Assembly: GCA_025928415.1 (NCBI GenBank)
Contig: JAICJK010000198.1
Coordinates: forward strand, 1 to 5,591
DNA from: Solirubrobacteraceae bacterium
Lineage (GTDB): Bacteria > Actinomycetota > Thermoleophilia > Solirubrobacterales > Solirubrobacteraceae
Reading direction: 5' to 3'
DNA length: 5,591 bases
Shown: piece after piece, positions 1-5,591 of the stretch
Layout of the letters: the number at the start of each line of letters is the position of its first letter
Numbering within the stretch: the stretch's first letter is position 1
The notes under the pieces: generated by a model
Database searches by the model: none
What the model was told of the DNA's origin: nothing
The model's input: only the letters and a program-made list of their open reading frames with translations
Position numbers and translations under genes: made by a program

Positions 1-369
1 GTGCAGGCGCCCGGCCAGGGCGGGCTCGTCGAACCACGGGTAGCCGAGCTCCTCGCACAGGCTGATGGCGTCGACGCCCGCCGCCGCGATCCGCTCCAGC
101 ACCGGCACGACCGAGGCCAGCGTGCTGCCCACGGTCACCACAGCGACGTCGGCGTGCTCGCGCGTGACGCCCCCGAGCTCGGCGACGACGCGCACGTCGG
201 GCGCATCGGGCCGCCGCAGCAGCTCGCCCAGCGGCCGGCCGGCCTTGGCCGGGTCGATGTCGACGGCGGCCACGAGCTCTGCGTCCTCGCGGCCGAGCAC
301 CGCCCGCCCGGCCTCGAGCCCGGTCGCGCCCAGGCCCACCAGCGCCACCCTGATCCTGTCGGTCGTCAT
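1..369 (-). CDS. DapB-fold NAD(P)-dependent dehydrogenase, 2,4-diaminopentanoate dehydrogenase-like (partial, 3' end outside window)
   Basis: Only the N-terminal 123 residues are visible; the gene runs off the left edge. Seen: a Rossmann nucleotide-binding start, VGLGATG at residues 11-17 (GxGxxG), followed by the second strand ending in AAVDIDP (34-40) with Asp37 placed to touch the cofactor ribose. A further strand-turn VVTVGST lies at 77-83, and CEELGYPW at 105-112. Known: the CEEL-x-YPW signature and this N-terminal fold occur in dihydrodipicolinate-reductase-like enzymes that include 2,4-diaminopentanoate dehydrogenase of ornithine fermentation, which oxidatively deaminates a 4-amino group. 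Inferred: a cytosolic NAD(P)-linked amine or imine dehydrogenase; the true substrate is open. The ATG at 369 overlaps the hyuB stop codon (ATGA) and has a strong GGAGGAG upstream, so the start is secure and translation is probably coupled to hyuB. True DapB of lysine synthesis is unlikely given the CEEL-YPW motif and the neighbours. Confidence 0.82.
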   Translation of the reverse strand, partial: MTTDRIRVALVGLGATGLEAGRAVLGREDAELVAAVDIDPAKAGRPLGELLRRPDAPDVRVVAELGGVTREHADVAVVTVGSTLASVVPVLERIAAAGVDAISLCEELGYPWFDEPALAGRLH

Positions 370-2153
370 GCTGCTCCTCCGCTGTCGTCGTGCCGCAGTC
401 GCGCGGTCGCCTCGGCGTCCACCGCGCAGCGCCCGTCGGCCCGGCGCAGCACCGCCACGCCGTAGACCTCCGCGGCGCGTCCTGGGCTGACGTAGCCCGC
501 CTCCACGTCGCGGCGGACCCGCTCGGGGTCGCGCTCGGACGGTGGGCCGTAGCCGCCGCCGCCGTTGGTCACCGAGACCACGGTCTCGCCGGGCACGAGC
601 TGCACGGCGCCGACCTTCGGCAGCTCGTGCTCGGCGCCGTCGGCGGTGCGCCGCACGACGTCGTGCGGCTGCGCGTCGCCGCCGCCGAGCACCCCGCGCG
701 GCGGGTCGTGGTGCCCGTCGATGACGTAGGCCACGGTCATCGGCCGGTCGGCCGGCCCGAAGCGCACGCGGCTGCCCGGCGCGCCGCGGAAGCGCCCGGC
801 GCCCTCGGAGTCGGGCAGCAGGCGGACCTCGTCGATGACGATCGGGTACTTCTGCTCGGCGACCTCGATGCTGTCGCGGTACATCAGCCCGGCGCAGACC
901 GGGATGCCGTAGAACAGCCAGCCGTCCTCGCTCGGGGCGCCGGGGCCGCCGCTGGAGGCGAAGTAGACCTGGTTGATGTAGCTCGCGTCGCCGCGGCGGG
1001 CATCGGCGCCCGAGATGACCCCGAAGCCCGGCCCGCTGCCGACCGCCCCCTCGGCCAGGCCGTAGCCGTCGCCCAGTCCGGCGAAGGCCGACTGCGTGAT
1101 GTTGATCAGCCGGTCGGCGACGTTCGTGGTGGCGACCGAGCAGCACGTCGGGTGCAGCGGGATCCCGGCCACGCAGTTCTCGCGCAGGTGCACGCGGATG
1201 CGGCGGAAGCTGCCCTCGTTGTGCGGGACGGGCCGCGGGAGCTGGTTGAACACCCCGATGATCACGCTGCTGATCGCGCACGCGCGCGACTCGTTGAAGC
1301 CGGCGGGCACGCAGTCGATGTTGTCGCGCAGGTCGACGTCGACCATCGCCTCCCCGGGGTCGATCGCGATCTCGACGCGCAGCGGGATGCCGTCGGGGAC
1401 GAGCCCGGGCACGGGGTCGTGGCGGCCGGTGCCGACGAGCCGCCCGGCGGGCAGCTCGCGCAGCTCGCGGACCATGAGCCGCTCGGAGTAGTCGAACCAG
1501 GCGTCGCAGAAGCTGCGCACCGCCTCCACGCCGTACCTGGCCACCAGGTCCTCGAGGCGGCGCTCGCCGATCCGCGCGGCGCCGAGGGTCGCCAGGTAGT
1601 CGCCGTACCACTGGTCCGGGACGCGGATGCGCGCCCGGCACATGCGGATGACGTCGTCCACGTGCTCGTAGTCGCGCTGCACGCGCACGCAGGGGAAGTT
1701 GAGCGCGCCCTCCTCGTAGATGTCCTTCGCGTAGGCGGCGTAGGTCGTCGGCTGCCCGTTGCCGCAGTCGGCCTGGTGGGCCTTGGCCACGGCGGTGAAC
1801 ACGTGCTCGCCGCCGCAGAACACGGGGACCAGGATCGTGTGGTCGGCGTGGTGGGTGTTGCCGTGGTAGGGGTCGTTGTGCAGGAACGCGTCGCCCTTGC
1901 GCGCGTCGGGGTGCAGCTCGTCCATCGCCTCGGTCAGGTACTGGCTGCCGACGATGTGGATCGGCAGGCCCTCGGCCGCCGACAGCAGCCGGTTGTCCGC
2001 CGTGACGATCGAGCAGGAGAAGTCGCGCGCGGTGTTGAGGATCGCGCTGCGGCCGGTGCGCAGCAGCGTGTTGGTCATCTCCCGCACGATGCCGTCGAGC
2101 CGGTTGGCCATGACGGCGAGCAGGATGGGATCGAACTCGGTGGTGGCGCTCAT
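366..2153 (-). CDS. hyuB: HyuB-type subunit, hydantoinase B/oxoprolinase family
   Basis: A 595-residue protein, normal length for a stand-alone HyuB. It partners HyuA, encoded just upstream, in an ATP-dependent complex. Characterised relatives hydrolyse N-methylhydantoin, 5-oxoproline or caprolactam, or carboxylate acetone or acetophenone. Seen: the family opening DPILLAVMANRLDGIVREM (8-26) and the core motif NDPYHGNTHHADH (93-105). HQADCGN follows at 126-132, then EEGALNFP (147-154), VGSGPGFG (371-378), and the glycine-rich NGGGGYG (530-536), followed by the usual RDPERVRRDVEAGYVS tail. His101, Asp104 and His126 form an HxxD...H pattern consistent with the divalent-metal site described for acetone carboxylase alpha subunit. 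There is no signal peptide or membrane segment, so it is cytosolic. The ATG at 2153 overlaps the hyuA stop (ATGA), with GGGAG seven bases upstream. An in-frame open stretch continues further upstream, but it is the hyuA region read in the wrong frame. Substrate unknown; family assignment is firm. Confidence 0.93.
   Translation of the reverse strand: MSATTEFDPILLAVMANRLDGIVREMTNTLLRTGRSAILNTARDFSCSIVTADNRLLSAAEGLPIHIVGSQYLTEAMDELHPDARKGDAFLHNDPYHGNTHHADHTILVPVFCGGEHVFTAVAKAHQADCGNGQPTTYAAYAKDIYEEGALNFPCVRVQRDYEHVDDVIRMCRARIRVPDQWYGDYLATLGAARIGERRLEDLVARYGVEAVRSFCDAWFDYSERLMVRELRELPAGRLVGTGRHDPVPGLVPDGIPLRVEIAIDPGEAMVDVDLRDNIDCVPAGFNESRACAISSVIIGVFNQLPRPVPHNEGSFRRIRVHLRENCVAGIPLHPTCCSVATTNVADRLINITQSAFAGLGDGYGLAEGAVGSGPGFGVISGADARRGDASYINQVYFASSGGPGAPSEDGWLFYGIPVCAGLMYRDSIEVAEQKYPIVIDEVRLLPDSEGAGRFRGAPGSRVRFGPADRPMTVAYVIDGHHDPPRGVLGGGDAQPHDVVRRTADGAEHELPKVGAVQLVPGETVVSVTNGGGGYGPPSERDPERVRRDVEAGYVSPGRAAEVYGVAVLRRADGRCAVDAEATARLRHDDSGGAA
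374..380 (-). promoter_or_regulatory. Ribosome binding site of the DapB-like dehydrogenase gene
   Basis: GGAGGAG on the minus strand, inside the last codons of hyuB, lies four bases before the ATG at 369 (six if GGAGG is counted as the core). It fixes the start of the partial gene at the left edge and suggests it is well translated within the operon. Confidence 0.7.
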
Positions 2154-4261
2154 CGCCCGGCTCCCGTGACGTCGATGGCGAAGCTGCCCAGCGGGGTGAC
2201 CGTCGCCCGGCAGCCGGGCGGGACGACGACCGTGGTGATCGGCTCCTCGAGGATCGCCGGGCCCTCGATCGTCAGCCCCGGCGCGAGCGCCGCGGGCCCG
2301 TAGCACGGCGTCGCGACCACGCCGGTCTCCTCGAAGTAGCAGTCGCGCGCGGCCGGCGCCGCGGGCTCGCCGTCCGCGGGGCCGGCGGCGCCGAGCCGCG
2401 GGGCGTCGAGCGGGGCGGTCAGGCGCCCCTTCCAGTACTGGAGCTCCACGACCTGCCCGGGCTCGCGCACGGCGAAGGTCCGCTCGTGCGCGTCGTGGAA
2501 GCGCTCGGCCAGCCAGTCGAGCGGCTCGCCGGACACGATCCGGTCGCGCTCGACGGGGACCTCGAGCTCCCACACCTGGTACGGGTAGCGCGCCTCGACG
2601 GCGTAGGAGCGCGCGGCCCGGTCGCCCATGTCGCCGGGCAGCCGCGCGGCGAAGGCGGCGAGCCGCTCGTCGATGCCGTCGAGCACGGTCCGCGCCGCGG
2701 CGAGCTCGAAGTCCTCCGTGGTCAGGTAGCGGCTCACGCTGACCTCGGCCACCACGTCGGCGAACTGGGCGCCGCAGGCGCTGAGCGTCCCCGCCGCCTT
2801 CGGGACGAGCACGGTCGCGCACCCGAGCTCGCGCGCCAGCACGGCGGCGTTCAGCCCGCCGGCGCCGCCGCCCGCGACGAGCGCGCACTCGCGCGGGTCG
2901 ACGCCCTGGTTGACCGTGATCTCGCGGATCGCCGCGATCATCGCCTCGTTGGCGATGGCCAGGATCGCCCACGCGGCGCGCTCCTCGGACAGGCCGAGCG
3001 GCTCGCCGACGGCGCGCCGGACCGCCGCGCGCGCGGCCTCCGGGTCGAGCGTCATGCGGCCGCCGAGGAAGTAGGCGGGGTCGAAGTAGCCGAGCGCGAC
3101 GGCGGCGTCGGTGACGGTCGCGGCCTCGCCGCCGCGGCCGTAGCACGCCGGCCCGGGCACGGCGCCCGCGCTCTGCGGGCCCACGCGCAGCAGCCCGCCG
3201 GCGTCGATCCAGGCGATCGAGCCGCCGCCCGCCCCGATGCTCGTGACCTCGACCGAGGACAGGCCGGTGATGTGCCCCATGAACCGCGGGCCGAGCCACG
3301 TCTCGCGCGTGGTCTTGACGACCCCGCCCTCGATCAGGCTGACGTCGAAGCTCGTGCCGCCCGCATCGCAGACGATCAGGTCGCCGGCGCCGAGGTCCTC
3401 CTCCGCGTAGCGGCGGGCGCCGAGCGGCCCCATCGCCGGCCCGGAGCCGACGCTGTGCAGCGGGCGCTCGGCGACCTCGCCGACGTGCAGGCAGCCGCCG
3501 ACGGAGGTCACGACCACGAGCTCGCCGGCGAACCCGCGCGCCGCGAGGTCGTCGCCGATCGCGTTGAGGTGCTCCTGCATCAGCGGCTTGAGCGACGCGT
3601 CGATGACCGTCGAGGAGGCCCGGCGGTACTCGCGGATCGTCGGGTTGAGCTCGTGGGAGAGCGTCACCGCCACGTCCGGCCACGCCTCGTGGACGAGCTC
3701 GCGGACGCGCAGCTCGTGCGCGGGCGCGGCGATCGACCACAGCAGGCAGACGCCGATCGCCTCCACCCCCGCGCGCCGCGCCGCCTCGGTCGCGCGGCGC
3801 ACCGCGTCCTCGTCGAGCGGCCGGCGCTCGGCGCCCTGCGCGTCGATGCGCCCTCCGATCTCGAACGTCAGCCGCCGGGGCACGTACGGGTCGGGATACG
3901 GGATCGCGAAGTTGAAGGGCTCCATCTTGCCGCCCTCGCGCAGGGCGAGGACGTCGGGGAAGCCCTCGGTGGTGAAGAACGCGGTCGGGGCGGTCGTGCG
4001 CTCGATGATCGCGTTGGTGGCGCGGGTCGTGGCGTAGACGAACAGGTCGGTGGCCGCGAGCAGCTCGTCGACCGTCAGGCCGAGCTCCTCGCCGGCGACC
4101 CGCAGCGCCTCGCGGCAGCCGTCGAACATCCGCGCGGGCGTCGTCAGCGCCTTGGCGAAGCGCAGGCGCCCGTCGCCGCCGGCCAGCACGACGTCGGTGA
4201 ACGTGCCGCCGGTGTCGACCGCGATCCGGTAGCTCGCGCCGGTCGCCGGAACCGGGCTCAC
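2150..4261 (-). CDS. hyuA: HyuA-type ATP-dependent subunit, hydantoinase A/oxoprolinase family
   Basis: A 703-residue protein, the usual length for a separate HyuA. It is expected to bind and hydrolyse ATP to activate the substrate or bicarbonate for the complex with HyuB. Seen in order: the N-terminal hydantoinase/oxoprolinase domain with phosphate-binding DTGGTFTD (16-23) and TTRATNAIIER (78-88). The central actin-like ATPase domain has LNPTIREYRRASST (205-218), VGSGPAMG (271-278), CDAGGTSFDVSLI (298-310) and GAGGGSIAWID (343-353), then GAVPGPACYG (366-375). The C-terminal part contains HERTFAV (592-598), a probably flexible Ala/Pro-rich stretch (about 620-639) and the closing GPAILEEPITTVVVPPG (667-683). 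The chosen start is GTG at 4261, which overlaps the SDR stop as GTGA, matching the two downstream junctions. An in-frame ATG four codons earlier (4273) is possible, and neither has a good ribosome binding site. Cytosolic. The family is certain, but sequence alone does not separate carboxylase from cyclic-amide hydrolase. Confidence 0.93.
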   Translation of the reverse strand: MSPVPATGASYRIAVDTGGTFTDVVLAGGDGRLRFAKALTTPARMFDGCREALRVAGEELGLTVDELLAATDLFVYATTRATNAIIERTTAPTAFFTTEGFPDVLALREGGKMEPFNFAIPYPDPYVPRRLTFEIGGRIDAQGAERRPLDEDAVRRATEAARRAGVEAIGVCLLWSIAAPAHELRVRELVHEAWPDVAVTLSHELNPTIREYRRASSTVIDASLKPLMQEHLNAIGDDLAARGFAGELVVVTSVGGCLHVGEVAERPLHSVGSGPAMGPLGARRYAEEDLGAGDLIVCDAGGTSFDVSLIEGGVVKTTRETWLGPRFMGHITGLSSVEVTSIGAGGGSIAWIDAGGLLRVGPQSAGAVPGPACYGRGGEAATVTDAAVALGYFDPAYFLGGRMTLDPEAARAAVRRAVGEPLGLSEERAAWAILAIANEAMIAAIREITVNQGVDPRECALVAGGGAGGLNAAVLARELGCATVLVPKAAGTLSACGAQFADVVAEVSVSRYLTTEDFELAAARTVLDGIDERLAAFAARLPGDMGDRAARSYAVEARYPYQVWELEVPVERDRIVSGEPLDWLAERFHDAHERTFAVREPGQVVELQYWKGRLTAPLDAPRLGAAGPADGEPAAPAARDCYFEETGVVATPCYGPAALAPGLTIEGPAILEEPITTVVVPPGCRATVTPLGSFAIDVTGAGR
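2161..2165 (-). promoter_or_regulatory. Ribosome binding site of hyuB
   Basis: GGGAG on the minus strand, inside the end of hyuA, lies seven bases before the ATG at 2153. With the ATGA stop/start overlap it supports this start over any extension into hyuA. Confidence 0.6.
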
Positions 4262-5013
4262 TGCGCCGCCCATCCGCCGTCGATGACCAGCGTCGCCCCG
4301 TGCACGAACGACGCCGCGCCTGACGCGAGGTAGGCGACCGCGGGCGCGATCTCGCCGGGGTCGCCGATGCGCGCGGCCGGGGTCGACGCCTCGACGGCGC
4401 GCCGCGCCTCGGTCGGGCCGCCGAGGGTGGCCTCGTTCAGCGCGGTGAGGATGAACCCGGGCGCGACGGCGTTGACCCGGACGCCGCGGGGGGCGAGCTC
4501 GAGGGCGAGCGTCCTGGTGAGCTGCTCGACGGCGCCCTTGGTCGCGCAGTACGCGGTCGCCCCGGCGAGCCCGACGCTGCCGAACACCGAGGAGATGAAC
4601 ACGATCGACGCGCCGGGCCCGAGGTGGGGAAGCGCGGCGCAGGTCAGCGCGTAGGGCGCGCGGACGTTGATCGCGAACTGGCGGTCGAAGGTCTCGAGCG
4701 TCGCGCGCTCGACGGGCTCGTTGGCGTAGATGCCGGCCGAGTGGACGAGCACGTCGAGGCGCCCGAAGCGCTCGACGCAGCGTGCGACGACCGCTTCGGG
4801 CGCGCCGTCCGCGGTGAGGTCGGCGGCGAGCGGCTCGCAGCGGCCGGGGTGCCCGGTCTGCTCGATGCAGGCGGCCAGCCGAGCCGGGTCGCGGCCGGTG
4901 AGCAGGGCTGCGGCGCCGCGCCCCACGAGCTCGCGCGCGCACGCCGCGCCGATCCCGGAGCTGGCGCCGGTCACGACGGCGACGCGGCCGTCGAGCGCGT
5001 CCGATCGGGCCAT
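4258..5013 (-). CDS. Short-chain dehydrogenase/reductase (classical SDR)
   Basis: A complete 251-residue NAD(P)-dependent oxidoreductase of the FabG-like classical SDR type, probably interconverting a secondary alcohol and a ketone. Seen: TGASSGIG cofactor loop (15-22); ADL (64-66) contacting adenine; HSAG (91-94) in place of the common NNAG; Asn116 of the catalytic tetrad; SS at 141-142, one of which is the catalytic serine; YCATK (155-159) giving Tyr155 and Lys159; APGFILT (184-190); and a C-terminal GATLVIDGGW typical of tetrameric SDRs. The second strand ends in LTGRD with Arg41 and no acidic residue at the usual NAD-selecting position, which suggests NADP(H); this is an inference. The ATG at 5013 is preceded by a strong purine-rich ribosome binding site, and the length matches the family. 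It is the first gene of the operon and overlaps hyuA by four bases. The substrate presumably feeds or drains the HyuAB reaction. A biosynthetic FabG role is less likely in this setting. Confidence 0.93.
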   Translation of the reverse strand: MARSDALDGRVAVVTGASSGIGAACARELVGRGAAALLTGRDPARLAACIEQTGHPGRCEPLAADLTADGAPEAVVARCVERFGRLDVLVHSAGIYANEPVERATLETFDRQFAINVRAPYALTCAALPHLGPGASIVFISSVFGSVGLAGATAYCATKGAVEQLTRTLALELAPRGVRVNAVAPGFILTALNEATLGGPTEARRAVEASTPAARIGDPGEIAPAVAYLASGAASFVHGATLVIDGGWAAQ

Positions 5014-5020
5014 GCCTGCG

Positions 5021-5030
5021 TCTCCTCTCC
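5021..5030 (-). promoter_or_regulatory. Strong ribosome binding site of the SDR gene
   Basis: On the minus strand GGAGAGGAGA ends seven bases before the ATG at 5013. This is the strongest Shine-Dalgarno stretch in the window together with that at 374-380. It decides the SDR start against the long upstream in-frame extension. Confidence 0.75.
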
Positions 5031-5039
5031 CCTCGCGGT

Positions 5040-5063
5040 CGCGCCGGCGGATCGACCGGCGCG
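5040..5063. repeat. GC-rich inverted repeat (hairpin) in the likely 5' leader of the SDR gene
   Basis: CGCGCCGG and CCGGCGCG form perfect 8-base arms around an 8-base loop. On the minus strand this lies just downstream of the proposed transcription start and about 26 bases upstream of the SDR start codon. There is no run of T after it, so it is not a convincing intrinsic terminator. It could stabilise the mRNA 5' end, slow read-through from the regulator gene, or be a by-product of the very high GC content. Confidence 0.4.
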
Positions 5064-5073
5064 GGACGGCGCG

Positions 5074-5102
5074 AGCGTACCGATGGGTGGACATGCTGTC
5101 CA
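5074..5102 (-). promoter_or_regulatory. Candidate sigma70-type promoter of the SDR-hyuA-hyuB operon
   Basis: On the minus strand TGGACA (5102-5097, one mismatch from TTGACA) is followed after exactly 17 bases by TACGCT (5079-5074), which keeps the T, A and final T most important in a -10 box. Transcription would start near 5067, giving a leader of about 54 bases before the SDR ATG at 5013. The -35 lies inside the palindrome at 5086-5104. The -10 is a weak match, as is common in GC-rich actinobacteria, so this is a proposal from spacing and context. Confidence 0.45.
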
Positions 5103-5104
5103 CC
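5086..5104. promoter_or_regulatory. Candidate IclR-type operator: perfect 8+8 inverted repeat with 3-base centre
   Basis: GGTGGACA-TGC-TGTCCACC is a perfect inverted repeat with 8-base arms lying between the regulator gene and the SDR gene. A further GGACA half-site occurs at 5109-5113, so three GGACA/TGTCC half-sites lie within 25 bases. Dimeric regulators such as IclR proteins bind palindromes of about this size, and the site overlaps the proposed -35 element of the downstream operon, a typical repressor position. That it is this regulator's operator is inferred from position and symmetry. Confidence 0.65.
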
Positions 5105-5141
5105 TCGCGGACACAGGGCGCGGTTGCCGCCGCGGCCGGGG

Positions 5142-5591
5142 TCAGGAGGCCAGGGGGCCGGCCGACGCCTGGTCGTGCCCGAGCGCCCGGGAGATCTCGG
5201 CCGCCGCCTCGGCGATCAGCGCGAGGCTGCGCCGCCGCTCCTGGCCGAGCACCGTGGGCTTCGGGCCGCTGAGCGACACCGTCGCGGTGACGCGGCCGGC
5301 GTGGTCGCGGATCGGGGCACCCACAGCGGCCATCCCGAGCACGTCGTCCTCGTCGCTGATCGCATGCCCCGCCGCGCGCGTCGCGCGCACGTCGGCCCAC
5401 AGCGCGTCGGCCGTGGTGATCGTGTGCGCCGTGAACCGCTCCAGCTCCCCGCGGGCGAGGTAGGCGTCGACGAACGCGTCGTCGGCGCCCGCGAGCAGGA
5501 CCCGGGGCCCGGCGCCGACGTGCAGGGGCAGCGAGCCGCCGAGCTGGAGCGCCATGTTCTGCACCCAGCGGCCGTCGACGCGCTCGATGCA
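5142..5591 (-). CDS. IclR-family transcriptional regulator, C-terminal effector domain (partial, 5' end outside window)
   Basis: The last 149 residues of a regulator that enters from the right edge; the N-terminal winged-helix DNA-binding domain is not in the window. Seen: the fragment begins with CIERVDGRW, followed by LGGSLPLHVGAGPRVLLA (residues 17-34 of the fragment), matching the family's G-x-x-x-PLH-x-x-A-x-G-x-x-x-LA pattern. Then comes DEDDVLGMAAVGAPIRD (80-96) and GRVTATVSLSGP (99-110), the ligand-binding core of IclR C-terminal domains, and a closing helix EAAAEISRALG. The reading frame stays open to the window edge, so the gene starts further right; internal GTG or ATG codons near 5564 and 5555 are not real starts. 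Known: IclR proteins bind inverted repeats as dimers or tetramers and sense small catabolic metabolites. Inferred: it controls the adjacent same-strand operon through the palindrome at 5086-5104. Whether it represses or activates cannot be seen. Confidence 0.9.
   Translation of the reverse strand, partial: CIERVDGRWVQNMALQLGGSLPLHVGAGPRVLLAGADDAFVDAYLARGELERFTAHTITTADALWADVRATRAAGHAISDEDDVLGMAAVGAPIRDHAGRVTATVSLSGPKPTVLGQERRRSLALIAEAAAEISRALGHDQASAGPLAS

Noticed and set aside
390..2303. Long plus-strand open frame (637 codons) antisense to hyuB
   Set aside because: Its translation is low in complexity (runs of Val, Ala, Gly, Arg, His) and shows no domain motif. It exists because GC-rich codon bias in hyuB leaves few stop codons on the opposite strand.
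2154..3740. In-frame upstream extension of hyuB
   Set aside because: The extension is an Arg/Ala-rich translation of hyuA in the wrong frame. The HyuB family start, the ribosome binding site and the ATGA overlap all place the start at 2153.
2486..4333. Long plus-strand open frame (615 codons) antisense to hyuA
   Set aside because: Same shadow effect. It has no recognisable motifs, and the minus-strand frame carries clear HyuA motifs along its whole length.
4274..4942. In-frame upstream extension of hyuA into the SDR gene
   Set aside because: The extra residues are Arg-rich out-of-frame SDR sequence. HyuA proteins begin shortly before the DTGGTFTD motif.
5119..5134. Short GC inverted repeat just after the iclR stop codon as an intrinsic terminator
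   Set aside because: The stem is only 5 pairs with a 6-base loop and no following T-run, so it is indistinguishable from chance in DNA this rich in GC.
5014..5400. In-frame upstream extension of the SDR gene
   Set aside because: It would run through the promoter region and into iclR. SDR proteins begin just before the TGASSGIG loop, and a strong ribosome binding site precedes the ATG at 5013.
4624..5463. Plus-strand open frame antisense to the SDR and iclR genes
   Set aside because: It spans an intergenic region and two real opposite-strand genes, and its translation has no family features and biased composition.
1..5591. tRNA or rRNA genes, CRISPR arrays, insertion sequences or prophage parts
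   Set aside because: None seen. There are no spaced direct repeats, no transposase or integrase motifs and no tRNA-like cloverleaf in the only intergenic region.

Overview
The window is GC-rich throughout, with G or C at most third codon positions. All supported genes lie on the minus strand, so they read from right to left. The composition, the short gaps and the mix of protein families suggest a high-GC Actinomycetota bacterium, possibly of the Solirubrobacterales/Thermoleophilia type. No marker gene is present, so the lineage is an inference.

Layout in transcription order: (1) the C-terminal part of an IclR-family transcriptional regulator (5142-5591, cut by the right edge). (2) A 128-base intergenic region (5014-5141) holding a perfect 8+8 inverted repeat, a promoter-like -35/-10 pair whose -35 sits inside that repeat, a GC-rich hairpin in the likely 5' leader, and a strong ribosome binding site. 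(3) A complete classical short-chain dehydrogenase/reductase (4258-5013, 251 aa). (4) A complete HyuA-type subunit of the hydantoinase/oxoprolinase/ketone-carboxylase superfamily (2150-4261, 703 aa, GTG start). (5) The matching HyuB-type subunit (366-2153, 595 aa). (6) The N-terminal 123 residues of a DapB-fold NAD(P)-dependent dehydrogenase resembling 2,4-diaminopentanoate dehydrogenase (1-369, cut by the left edge).

The four enzyme genes are joined by three consecutive 4-base stop/start overlaps (GTGA, ATGA, ATGA), which indicates one translationally coupled operon. The likely design is a catabolic cassette controlled by the IclR protein. The SDR would interconvert an alcohol and a carbonyl, the HyuA/HyuB pair would use ATP to carboxylate a ketone or open a cyclic amide, and the last enzyme would act on an amine or imine product. 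The alcohol dehydrogenase plus ATP-dependent HyuAB arrangement recalls 1-phenylethanol dehydrogenase with acetophenone carboxylase, but a DapB-like amine dehydrogenase at the end does not fit that pathway. The substrate therefore cannot be named from the sequence. The most interesting features are this enzyme combination and the operator-like palindrome over the -35 element.
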